A stretch of DNA of 64,000 nucleotides from Siphonodentalium dalli (Eukaryota; Mollusca; Scaphopoda; Gadilida; Siphonodentaliidae). Below the pieces are notes generated by a model. The model made no database searches and was not told the DNA's origin. It saw nothing but the letters and a program-made list of their open reading frames with translations. Location: contig CP136069.1 in NCBI GenBank assembly GCA_032622095.1, forward strand, positions 108,962,278-109,026,277. Direction: 5' to 3'. Positions 48,136 through 59,330 of the stretch are shown piece after piece (positions within the stretch are counted from its first letter, which is position 1; each line of letters begins with the position of its first letter). The translations under genes were made by a program, and so were the position numbers.

Positions 48136-50235
48136 GTGGATGTTATCTATGTGCCTAACCATAACTCTTTCCCACCAAAGTAATTCTTAAAACGACTTCT
48201 TCTCAAATTCCATTGGGACAAATGGGTTCATATTTGGTATAAAGGGTGCTTGGCTCACTGTGGATCAGATTTATTTAAATGAGGTCACTGTGTCAAATGT
48301 GGGCGGAGCCAGTGACATAACTAAAAAAAAAAAAAAAAAAAAATTCAGATTGAACTCCTTGCTTAGTTTAACAAAAACTTTGTTTTGTTTTAATCATGTT
48401 ATAAAATTTGAGAAATCTAACACCATTATAACATCCGCAGAGTTATGAAACTTTAATCTTTAATGAAATCACTGAAACTTTCCATCACCCCCCCCCCCCC
48501 CCCCCCCCCACATGACCCTGCCCCCAACCAACACCCCATATCATATCACAATACCTCTGCTCACCAGAAGCATAGAGTTATTATCTACCAGAGGACTGGG
48601 TCAGGTATTAGCTACAGAGAGAGACAGACACAGTCATTGTCATTAATTGAGATTAGAATAAGAGATATCGGACAGTTTGTGTAAACAACCACACTTGCAC
48701 TGCTGTCTGTTGTCATTATCAAATAAAAATAAAATTCTGTTATCAAGCCTGAATTTAGTGTGTCTGAATTTGCAGAATGAGGTCCCCAGAGGGTGAATAT
48801 AGTGATGCTACCCCATACAGCAGGCTAGCAACACCAAATACACCCTCCAGGGACCTCGTTCTGCGTGTGCCTCATCTTCTGGGAAGTATCTAGAGTATCA
48901 AATTGACATTTTTTAGTTATTTTTTCACTTCTGTTCAGTTTCTATATCCCCTAATTTGGAAGATAAAATGCATAATCGAGGTGCTCAATGGGGGTATATC
49001 ACCAACTTAAACTGGAGAACTTCAATCAATCCTAGGTTTCCCATGGCAGATGAGGCCTAATCAGAATGCAGTCTCCAGAGGGTGAATTTGGTGATACTAG
49101 CCCACCTTGCATCATAGCAACATTAAATTCACCTTTTGGGGACCTCATTCTGCAAATGTCAGACACTAAATTCAGGCTTGGCTATTCCAATATTATTTTC
49201 TTAACTACCACTTATCCAGGTGAAATCATACCCTGATTTTAAAAAATATTGGAGGTTATATTGGATTGAATTTGTCTGTCTGTCTATATGTAGGGTCCTT
49301 AGGTTCAGCTTTGTTCAAATAGGGTTATTTTTTGGAAACCTTTGAAGGAAATCAATTCACTTCAACTCTTAAATCTCCCCTTTGAATGTATTAGATGAAT
49401 GGATCTCATGGATGGGGATTCACATTTGTTCAAATAGGGGCAGAGATAAGAGATTTAACTCTCCCCCACCCTTCCTACCTGTATCTATGCTGTTTGGTAC
49501 TGGTATAATAATATTGATTTATAGGCTGCCTGGTGGGGGCAATCTTTGAGGCAATGGGTAGGGAGTGTAGAGGGGGTGGAGTTTTGACCCCCTACTTTTA
49601 TCAAATTTTTAACAGTTGAAAATTTCATGCCTGATACAACATTTAATAGTTGTAGATTAGATTTTCACACCAAAAATAGGTTAGAATTGTTCTCATAGTT
49701 TGTTTTGATTTTCCAACCAGTATGTTCTTAAACCAACAGTTCATATGTTCCTACTTCAGGTTAAACTGTTAGACCGAATTATCCACAAATTCTAACTTTA
49801 TGGGGGCTGTCAGGTTGGTAATTTTCAGTAGTTTGACAGCTTGGAGTACTGCCGGTACCAGTTGTAAAATTCAAATTTTAACTTTATGAGGGATGTCAGG
49901 TTGGAAATTTTCAAAAGTTTGAGAGCTTGAAGTACCAGTACTGGTTGATAAATTCAACCTAAAAGGATTTTTGTGAACTTAGTACTGTGGTATTGTTGTC
50001 TTCTATAAAAAGGGTAAGTCATTTTTGATTTGTCAGTGGTGTGCAATTAGAAATGTCCATGTTTAGAACTACTTGTCTTAAGTGATTTTGTCAAGTACTG
50101 ACTTTTGTGGTCTTCAGAGTTCCAGTCTTCTCGATCTTTAAAGTCTGGTGAGCGACCCACAGTCATTGACTGTCTTGTTTTTTCCAGTTTTCCGTTATTC
50201 ACCTTTGTAGAATTGGAAGTGTTGGTTTTTTATGT

Positions 50236-50480
50236 TTACCCATACCATAGTATGGTAAACATAGTGTCGTTGTCCGGATTGACCACTCGTCGTTAGCCCG
50301 TCCGTCCGAATTCCTTGCTCAATTTATAATTTTTTTTTTAAATAAATAAATAACAAAAAATATTTATAATAATTTTGTTGTTATTATATAACTCTGCCAA
50401 GGGTACCTGAGTCACCACACCAAATTTGTTTAAATCGGTCCAAAATCTTGTGTTATTGTACTGGTAAATTTTGGTTTTCA
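50236..50480 (+). mobile_element. AAACATAGTGTCGTTGTCC family, copy 2, truncated
   Basis: The head GTTTACC...GGTAAAC (50234-50261) is a hairpin, followed by ATAGTGTCGTTGTCCGGATT, a short GTCCGTCC run and the same body words as 12735-13200. Confidence 0.55.
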
Positions 50481-50493
50481 AATTCGTATTTTT

Positions 50494-50890
50494 ATACGCC
50501 CTTTTTGAAAAAAGGTCGTATTATGTAATAAGTCTGTCCGTCCGTCTGTCGCACCGTCTGTCTGTCCGTCCGTCTGTCTGTTCGTCCGTTAACATTTTTG
50601 GTTTCCGATCGATAACTCCAGCTTGGATTATTTGATCTGAACCAAAGTTGGTATGTGAATTTCCCAGCTAAATATACAGGCCAAGTTTGAATATGGGTTC
50701 TGTCCAATTATTTTTACATGAGTTATGGCCCTTTTTCGACTTAGAATTTGACCGTCTGTTAATATTTTTGGTCTCCGACCGATAACTCCAGTTTGGATTA
50801 TTTGATCTGAACCAAAGTTGGTGTGTGTATTTCCCAGCTAAAACTACAGGCCAAGTTCGAATATGGGTGCCGTCCAATTATTTTTACATG
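50494..50890 (+). mobile_element. ATACGCCCTTTTT hairpin-headed element, truncated
   Basis: Head ATACGCCCTTTTT / AAAAAAGGTCGTAT (50494-50521), GTCTGTCC run, then two ~165-bp units with GATAACTCCAG-TTGGATTAT, TTTCCCAGCTAAA and CGACTTAGAAT. No 3' palindrome. Confidence 0.65.
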
Positions 50891-51200
50891 ATTTTTCGAC
50901 TAAGGGAGCGTCTCAAAAGTCTTATTCCTGAAAGCATTTTCCGAAAACAACTGACGTTATGAACAATTTGCGGAAAGCTGTTTTCGGAAATTTTGCGGAA
51001 ATTACGTTCCTTCTTTCGGAAAATAGCGCTTAGTTTTGTGGAAAGAAGACGATGTTTGCGAATTCTTTTTTGGAATACGTCCGACGTTTTCGGAATTTGC
51101 GGAAATAATTGCGGAATTCCACCATAACGTTATCGGAATTTGAGTTTCCTCTTTCGGAATTTGCGGAAATAATTGCGGAAATTCACCACAACATTATCGG
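50891..51200. repeat. TTGCGGAAAT repeats
   Basis: About ten occurrences of TTTGCGGAA or TTTCGGAA, irregularly spaced; probably one end of a DNA element with repeat-rich termini. The partner end was not found. Confidence 0.5.
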
Positions 51201-52956
51201 AATTTGAATGCATGCCGACATCTTTCCGGAACATTTGTGGAATATATTCATGGGTGTTGGGCCGGTAAAATCGTAAAAATCGCAGCATACTATAGAGTAT
51301 GGATCTATGACTATTGCCGGGTTTCGTTTTCAGTGTTTATTAACTTAATAAAAAAAATACGGCAATTTAAACACTTTTCCTTGACGAATCTTGGTATGGC
51401 TTCATTTAACAGTCATTTCCACAACTATATAGTCAAAACGTGTTTAATTCACAAGCACGAGTCATGTATATGGCATGCAGGGAGTGAGTACCGGCACCCT
51501 ATATAAACTTCCTGATATGTACTCAGATATATTTGACAAGAGAGTGCGCACGGCTGACCTAGTTATAAAAATGATGTCAGTTTGACACTGTTTGTAATGG
51601 CAACATATTTGATACAATTTGGCCACTGTTCATAACATGCAACTAAAACACAGCAAGGTGCATCAAAGCAACCAACCGGAAATCTAACTGACAAAAGACG
51701 AAAAATATCAAAGGGTTTGTTGTACCGCATACAGAAATCAATTATCATTATAGTATCAACAGGTGTAGATCCCGCCCTCTTTCCCTGTCTGAATGGAGTT
51801 ACCACTGTGATTGGTTAAATCGAGCTCTTCCCAAATTTTATGGCTTTTGTGGATTCCGATTTTGTTAGATATAAACGACCAGAATTAGGGTTGCCACGAC
51901 TATGAGTTTTCATAATCGACTAATCGGCAGCTATAATCGACGGTTAGTCGATTAATCGGTAATATATGCGCCCTGTATTACATCCAGGTAAACAAGTGAT
52001 AAATGCGAAATTACGATGACTTCTTTACATTTATTTTGAAGACAGTTATAAACTGTCGATGTTCCCTGTTTACACTGTTTTATTGCATATACAACAAGGA
52101 ATACTCATGCCCTCATAGTCTCATTCGTCCCGATGTAGTTTTTAACAGGCCCTTACTATTAAATACTGCCAAGTGCCCATATTGCCGATGTTTCTGGCAA
52201 AGTTAGAGCAAACTGCATACGAGTACGATGTGACAGTAACTGTGCAAAATTGCGATAAGTAAAGCTAATCTCGATCGTGACTCCCAAGCCGCCGCTACGT
52301 ATTTCGACAGGTCACGTGCTTCACATTAATCGGTGAAATTGCGGCGAAATGCGTGCACTTACAATGAAGTTAACGAGGACATAGGTAGACAGTGGGAGGT
52401 ATTTGAGCTTTTGTGGGGGACCCTGGGGTGACGGGGATGCAGTCACAATTACTGCCGTGTATAACCTGGACATTTTCAATAAAGAATTGCAAGAAATAAT
52501 GAAACAAATTAATAGTTTATATATACGTAACCCCTTGTCAAAGAACTCCCAAACATTGGATTGTTTTCTTGAAGACATTTTTTTACAATGGCACCACATA
52601 AGAATACATGTAATGGTAATTATTTGCAACCTTCCAAGGTCCGCCCACGGCCTAACACGCTGACAGATATTCCAACCAATAGCTGATCAGATAACTCTGT
52701 GAAAAGTCGGCGCAGACATCAAAGACAAACTGAAGGATGCCGCCAGCCAGGCATGTACTGTGTGAACATGTCGCACACATAATTCTTTGAAGATGACCGC
52801 CAAACGTGGGCGGCGACATCAAAGGCAGGGGACACCGCAACGGAATAGTGCTGCATACGCGGTTAACAGTTACTTCCAGGCATGACATCGATACACATGT
52901 TACACAACCATACCCACAATGGGGGTATGCCAGCACCACTGGTGCAATTTTTTTTC
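51201..52956. other. Intron, one hAT-like end, otherwise nothing recognised
   Basis: TAGGGTTGCCACGACTATGA at 51885-51904, followed by AATCGACTAATCG words, looks like one end of a hAT-like element without its partner. No gene is supported in the rest. Confidence 0.4.
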
Positions 52957-53218
52957 TTTTCCATCCACGCAGATACCTCAGCCATTGGTTATCTAATCTA
53001 AATGAAATTTGGTATGGATGTTCATCATCAAAAGGGCTTTCAATTAAGTGAAAAATGGTGTTGTTCGCATTCTCTGTTCTAGAGTTGTTTATCTTGAAAT
53101 ATTTATTTTTTGCCTGTCCGCCTGAGTATTATAGGATGTTAATGAAATTTGGCATGTATGATGTTCACTATCACAAGGGCTTTCAATGTAGTGTCAACCA
53201 CTTTTGTTTCCATTTTTG

Positions 53219-54190
53219 TCCCCCGACGTTTCCGTCGGAGGACTATAGAAATGACCCTCGTCCGTCCGTGCGTCCGTGCGTCCGTCCGTGTGTCCGTGCG
53301 TCCGAGATTGGGTACCTTCATGGTGTAATCAACCCCTCCTACAGTTTTAAACGTAGAGATTTGAAACTCTGGGATATTGTTCCTAACATGTTGGTGATTT
53401 GCAACATCTATATAGCTAATCAAAAATATATTTTTTTCCATATTTTTAGGGGGGTTTTCGACTTAGAAAATTTGGAACATTTTTGCCTTTTGGATGAGAT
53501 TGGGTACCTTCATGGTGTAATCAACTCCTCCTACAGTTTTAAACGTAGAGATTTGAAACTCTGGGATATTGTTCCTAACATGTTGGTGATTTGCAACATC
53601 TATATAGCTAATCAAAAATATAATGTTTTCCATATTTTTGGGGGGGTTTTCGACTTAGAAAATTTGGAACATTTTTGCCTTTTGGATGAGATTGGGTACC
53701 TTCATGGTGTAATCAACTCCTCCTACAGTTTTAAATGTAGAGATTTGAAACTCTGGGATATTGTTCCTAACATGTTGGTGATTTGCAACATCTATATAGC
53801 TAATAAAAAATATCATTTTTTCCATATTTTTGGGGGGTTTTCGACTTAGAAAATTTGGAACATTTTTGCCTTTTGGATGAGATTGGGTACCTTCATGGTG
53901 TAATCAACTCCTCCTACAGTTTTAAATGTAGAGATTTGAAACTCTGGGATATTGTTCCTAACATGTTGGTGATTTGCAACATCTATATAGCTAATACAAA
54001 AATATAATATTTTCGCGTTTGTATGCGTTTGTTCATCGGGTTGTTTTGTCCAAGAAATTTTGCCAAGAAATTTTGCGGTGGTTTGCAACATCTATATACT
54101 GTATAACATTGTTGCAAATAGTATCCTTCTAACAAATCCAATCATGAAGTTTACCACTCGAGTCGGGGGACATGTGGTCTGCGACCTTTT
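53219..54190 (+). mobile_element. GTCCCCCGACG family element, four ~192-bp units
   Basis: Head GTCCCCCGACG / CGTCGGAGGAC (53219-53242), a GTCCGTGCGTCC run, then units starting GAGATTGGGTACCTTCATGG at 53304, 53496, 53688 and 53879 (192, 192, 191 bp). Each carries TACAGTTTTAAA-GTAGAGATT and CGACTTAGAAAATTTGG. The tail CGAGTCGGGGGAC (about 54159-54171) is the inverse of the head, then ATGTGGTCTGC. The long + frame across the units reflects a period divisible by three. Confidence 0.75.
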
Positions 54191-54530
54191 ATTGAGTTAT
54201 TGTCCTTCGTTTTATCTGGAAATGTTATTATTTTGTCCGTCCTTACAAATATCTCAGTCAAAGGTTATCAGATCTCAATGAAATTTGGAATGTATGTTCC
54301 ACATAATGAGAACATCCAAAGTCATTTTAATTAGTTTTGTTTGCATTCTTCATTCAAGGGTTATTATCCCCTGAAAACATTTTTTTTTTTAGAACAAGCC
54401 AGCTGTCGAAACGCACATGCACTAGCTAGCTTTTGCCATCCACAATACAAGATCGGAAACCTACTAGGCCTTTACACATGTATTTGAGAAAAAATAGCAA
54501 ATTTGTAAGATAAAATCCCTTTACTGAAAC

Positions 54531-54632
54531 TTTTTGGCTTTCCTTCTTCTTTATCATTCTATTGACTGCTCAGCATACAATTATTAATGCCTCCCCATGT
54601 TGAGCTACAGTGTCATTGACGCTGTCATTTTT
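54531..54632 (+). repeat. TAGCTCAACTT element, tail only
   Basis: CCATGTTGAGCTACAGTGTC and ATTGACGCTGTCATT match the 3' end of the family, with one change in the palindrome. The preceding 70 bp also match the region before the tail at 19550-19615. Confidence 0.65.
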
Positions 54633-54694
54633 TAGAAACAAAAACTCAAATTCGGCCAAAATTTGGAAGAAACTTAATTCCATTTCTTTATTAA

Positions 54695-57103
54695 CACATT
54701 GAGTACCGGAAACCTATAGTGTAACATTCCAGGGTGCCAACTTTATATTAAGAATTAAATAGATAGATAACACCATATAACCACCCACAAACCCCAAAAC
54801 TGGGCATCTATCAGCTTGGATCACATAAAAACATGCCATAAACGCACTCGTAGAGTTATCTCTCATCCACACTTTGCCACGTTTTTCTCATGAGTACTTC
54901 ATCAGATGATCATGTTCGATATTGTCTTTGTCTATATCTATATTTGCAAATGTCTGTCTGCCTGTGTTCTATAGAAATTCACAGGGAACATCTAGATGTT
55001 GCCAAAGGGGTCTAACAGGGGTAACTTTTTACGAGAAATATAATGGTGCGGGTTAGAATTTTCTAAAGTGACGCTGTTTGTGTCAGGGGCAGAAGGGGTA
55101 GGAGCAGCAAAAAAATACTTAAATAGTTTTGTCGCAGATTTCCACCAAACTTATACATAATCACCTCCATGATATGGCGCCATTCGAGTCAGGGTGCACT
55201 GGGGGCAGCAACATTTTATTTAAAAAACTATTTTTAGCATAGATTTGATATATTATTCTCCATGATAGGAGGAATATAATCATGTGATTTAAAGACGCCA
55301 AATTGGTGCCGTTTGGGCGAGAAATGGGGGGGGGGGGTAATAACTATGATAACAATTGGTTTAGTTGCCGATTACCACCAAACTTATATATATTCATCCA
55401 TTATATTATGCATTGCATGAGTCTGATGGACGTGATTTAAATATGTCAAAAGTGGCACCGTTCAAGTCATGCATAAAGAGGGGAGTTGCACCAAAGCTAA
55501 TACAAATATATTTAGCAATAATTTCCACCAAATTCATGCATGTTCTTCTCTAATGCTACGATGAATTAAATCAAATTTGGCGTCGTTTGTGTCATTGATG
55601 GCAAGAGGAGATGCACTAGCATTGATTGATTGTTCTATTCGCTGACATCCACCGAAGTTATATATAGTCATCTCACAGTCCTCCATGTCATTCTAAGGAG
55701 TTTTGGCATTCAAAGTTCACAACCTCGACAAATGGTGACCAAATTAAGTCACTTGAACAATTATATCTACTCACCTGTCATGGGAATCAGAGCATTCGTA
55801 TAATGAGCTAGCAAAGCAGATGCATAGAAAAATGCATTAAAAGTATATTTATCATTCTGTTAAAAGATACATATTTTCTTGCAAACTGTGGGACCTTTAA
55901 CCATCGGAAGATTGCATATTAGAATGGCTCATGTTTATAGTATAACACCATTGAGTATGCGCCATTCAATAAAATTTCCACAAACAAGTTACAATTTGTC
56001 AAGAGATATGGAAATGTATAGAAGGCCTGTTCAAAAACAGTGGACACAGTTCGCAGTCAAATATAGTTTCTTCTGAGATAAAAGAAAATGCAGTCAGTGG
56101 CACATGACTTTTCAGGATCCTCGAATCCTGAAATCTGACATGGTTATATCTGCCCGATACAGAGGATTTCTTTCATTTTTTAGAACAGACTCATCGCCTA
56201 ACACAAACAACTCAAAATCTCGCTCAATGTCAGACACATGTAGCCCACTATATAGCACCATGAACAGAGGAGCACCTGGACATTTTTTTTAAACATCTGT
56301 ATCTTCATGGAGATATGATAACCAGGTGTCCTCAAAATCTTAGTCTAACCCACTAGAATGATTGATAGATCTATATGTAAAACCCAATTGTCTTTTATTT
56401 TTGCGAACTAATGTGTTTATGATGTTCATGTTTCATGTTATAACGTCTGAAGTATACGCAGTTGTAAATAAATAAATACTTCTTTATTGGTGGGACGGAT
56501 TGATCGCGATAAACAAAATGATAATCGCTCCAATCCAACAAGGTGAGCCACTTCTTCTATTTCATGTGTAAGAATCGTGTTTTGTGATGCTATTTTGAAA
56601 TACAATTTATGAGAATACACATAACACTTTGAGCAAGATTATTATCTATTCCCACCAAATATCCATAGAATGCCGACTGAGATATCTCGTACCTAAATTT
56701 TGACAAATACAACCTTACATGTGTGACCATGCTAATATCGATGTCTACTATTCAAATACACGAACTAACTTATTATTCTGGAGTTCAGAATGTTAGGGGC
56801 TTTTGTGGATCCTATCATAAAATGTCAATTCAGATTGCACAACGGAGCTAGGGGCCAATGCATCAGTATAAGCCTACTTTTGGCCCAAATTAGGTTGCTT
56901 TATTACAGAGATGCAGTGGCACCACTCACATCACATATATATTTCAGCTTCCTAAGATGGTTGAAATCATGATTATGTGCGGAACTCAATTTCTAAAATT
57001 TCTACAGCAGGATATCTAGACCCCATATAAAGTACGAGATAACTCTATTGGCACCCTTGAATATAGTTTAGAATGAGATAACTCGTAGCCGGCACTCAAC
57101 GTG
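54695..57103. mobile_element. piggyBac-like element flanked by TTAA
   Basis: TTAA (54691-54694), CACATTGAGTACCGG at the left and CCGGCACTCAACGTG then TTAA (57104-57107) at the right: inverted ends of ~15 bp with TTAA on both sides, the hallmark of piggyBac. GGGTGCC/GGCACCC also recurs inside both ends. About five ~125-bp degenerate direct repeats (GATGGC-CCATT, TTCACCAAACTTATAT-type) fill 55020-55620. No transposase is recognised, so it is non-autonomous or decayed. Confidence 0.72.
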
Positions 57104-57242
57104 TTAAAAACAAATGTACATGAGTATGATCATGACTTGGACTGAATTCCAGGCGTCCTTTAGAAGATATCTCTGTTTAGTAATTAACTCGCAGCTCATG
57201 TGGGCCATATTCATGTGAAAAACCTTGCATAATGCTGATTAA

Positions 57243-58586
57243 GAGGGAGGTAAAGTGGCACAATTCCAAAATGGGAATCAGTTGAAAACCATGTATTTTT
57301 GTTTTAAATGACCAACAAAATTTAAATATATTTTTTCATAGACATTCTATAATAATCCAAGATTAAGTATAATCTGATAAGAAATAAATTGGTCATTCCC
57401 AAAAAGATGCATTTGAATGTCAAAACAAAACGAAATGTTTGAGACTGGTAAGAATATAAAATAGCCAACAGGAGTTATCAACCTGTAGCTAATACTCCCA
57501 TGCAGTGACAACGCGTAGCGGATTTCCTAGTTTGAAACCTAAAACTTCAGAAATTTAAATTTCATATGCAAGAACTATTTCAAAAATCTATGGAGCACCT
57601 CTTTACTACCAATACCACATGTATGCAAAGATGTACAGTCCATAATATCATGCACAGCGAAATAGCTTTTCATACTTCCTGTTTACCTAACGTCATGAAT
57701 TTCGATTTCGGCTGGAAACAAACAATAAATTCTTTTTTTCAATCTTCAGTGGTACCTGTCAATAAAAGAAGCGATCGTCAATAACTTTCTGATATATCTT
57801 AACACAAACGCATATACAATGTACTATGTTTTATCAATAAATTGATTCCTTACCGCGATCAAACAATGACAATTCATTAGCTTGAAGTTTATTTTTCGGG
57901 GAGAATATATCAGGTAGGCAGAAGTCACAACCGAACAACCACCGGGACGTAAATACGCTAAATTTCAATCACGCGGTCGGTATTTTAAACCATACAAGAA
58001 AGATGGCATAAACATTTAATATTGACGAGGTGTAGTTATTCTGCCATATGGTGTAAGTATTTGACATTATCATTACATATTATGTGGTAGTATTCTTAAT
58101 ATCGTATATATATTCCGAACTTCGGCGGAGTGAAATGTTTATTCCATAACTTGTCACTGTTTACATCGAAATTTCCTTTAGATTTTTAGTAAAACTTGAT
58201 GCTGACTGTAAGTAACCGATGGCGTGATCGCTTATGAAAACAATACAGTGTTACTCAACAAATGATTATCCAATTGTGTTACGGACCCATGTGTTGTCAT
58301 ATAAACAGCCAGTTTGTTTTATTTTCAACATCGTAAAATAACCACATTTCTCAACACAGGAACGATAACTCCACCAATGGCTGACAGAATTTCCCCAATT
58401 TCTGTTGCTCGTAATCTGTTTTGAAGTTTGATATTTCGATAATCGACGATGCCTTGTCACTAGATGGAGTCAAGAATTACATGAACTAAAATTCATGTAC
58501 ATGTACTAAAATTTATGAAGTCAGGATTTTGTTAACATAGAAACCCTATGGGAGAAATATAATAAATTTTCCACTTTACCTCCCTC
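57243..58586. mobile_element. TTAA-flanked element with GAGGGAGGTAAAGTGG ends
   Basis: The 16-bp end GAGGGAGGTAAAGTGG (57243-57258) is exactly inverted at 58571-58586, with TTAA at 57239-57242 and 58587-58590. TTAA flanks suggest a piggyBac-type non-autonomous element of 1344 bp. No transposase. It ends 146 bp before exon C. Confidence 0.75.
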
Positions 58587-58732
58587 TTAATAGGCTGGCA
58601 TTTTATAAATTTGAAGTTTCTTCAATTGTTTGGGATATTATTTTCTGAATTTGTTATATATATATCTTTATTAGTGAAATAAATGTAAAAATGTTAGACC
58701 TCATCAATACTTCAATGTTTATTTCTTTTCAG

Positions 58733-58843
58733 AATTGTAAAAGTGTTGAGTGCTCCCAAGGTTGGTTTTCAGATACAATATCAGCTGACATTCTGCTTGT
58801 GGGTTTTAACATTCAATGTTGGTCTTGCTGAGAAAATGTTCAA
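58733..58843 (+). CDS. ATP6V1H: V-type H+-ATPase subunit H, internal exon C
   Basis: This 111-nt exon completes the split codon from exon B (AC+A = Thr) and reads [20 protein letters not shown], then [16 protein letters not shown] plus two bases. It is the hallmark GFQ-QYQL-FCLW-LTFN motif of V-ATPase subunit H, in the N-terminal helical-repeat domain. The acceptor is TTTCTTTTCAG (AG 58731-58732) and the donor is GTACGT (58844). The reading frame is uninterrupted and agrees with exons A and B, so this looks like a functional gene rather than a retrocopy. The next expected segment (N-IIPVL-DIL...KEKV-RI) was not found in the remaining 5 kb; the downstream intron therefore runs past the window. 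Confidence 0.93.
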
Positions 58844-58989
58844 GTACGTTTCATTATACCATATTCTCATTCACTCTTTGCTTAATTGATTGAAACCTAT
58901 ACCTGTCATATTATCATATGTCAACTATAATAGTGATTCTGTCAACAATGCCTTTAAAGACATATTATGGACTTATGTGAATACCGATA

Positions 58990-59330
58990 GAAGGCTATAA
59001 ATTACTGATGGAATTCCCGGCGAAAATTACCGCTATTCGGGATCAAAATTACCAAAAAAAATTACTGGTAAAATTACCGATGTTCAGGTTACAAATTACC
59101 GGTGAAATATTACCGATGGAATTACCGGTGAAAATTACTGATAGACTGGATCGAAATTACCGATAAAATTTACCAGTAAAATTACCGATTGTCAGGTAAC
59201 AAATTACTGGTGAAATATTACCCGTGAAAATTACCAATAAACGGGATAAAAATTATCGATATCATTATACCGGTAAAATTACTGATGGTCAAGTAGCAAA
59301 TTACCGGTGAAATCATGTTGACCAGATAAT
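58990..59330. repeat. AAATTACCG minisatellite
   Basis: About twenty occurrences of AAATTACCG or AAATTACTG with GATGGAATTACCGGTGAAAAT-like phrases, irregular period near 15-20 bp. Confidence 0.75.

Larger units (their letters stand above)
46714..50182 (+). mobile_element. AGCTCACC-family satellite element, copy 2, with nested insertions
   Basis: The head TTTTTAGCTCACCTGAGACG with AAGTCTCTGGTGGAGCTA (46713-46750) forms a hairpin and is followed by GTCCGTCGTCCATCCGTC. After a nested element (46850-48135) the body continues with ATAACTCTTTCCCACCAAAG, GGTTCATATTTGGTAT and further decayed units. The tail has TCTGGTGAGCGACCC (inverse of the head GCTCACC), palindrome ACAGTCATTGACTGT (50159-50173) and CTTGTT. 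A-run and C-run tracts lie at 48325-48343 and 48487-48510. Unity over 3.5 kb is inferred from matching head and tail. Confidence 0.55.

Noticed and set aside
53055-53849. 264-codon open frame on +
   Set aside because: It runs through the ~192-bp tandem units, whose period is divisible by three, so the frame repeats with the satellite; no known domain.
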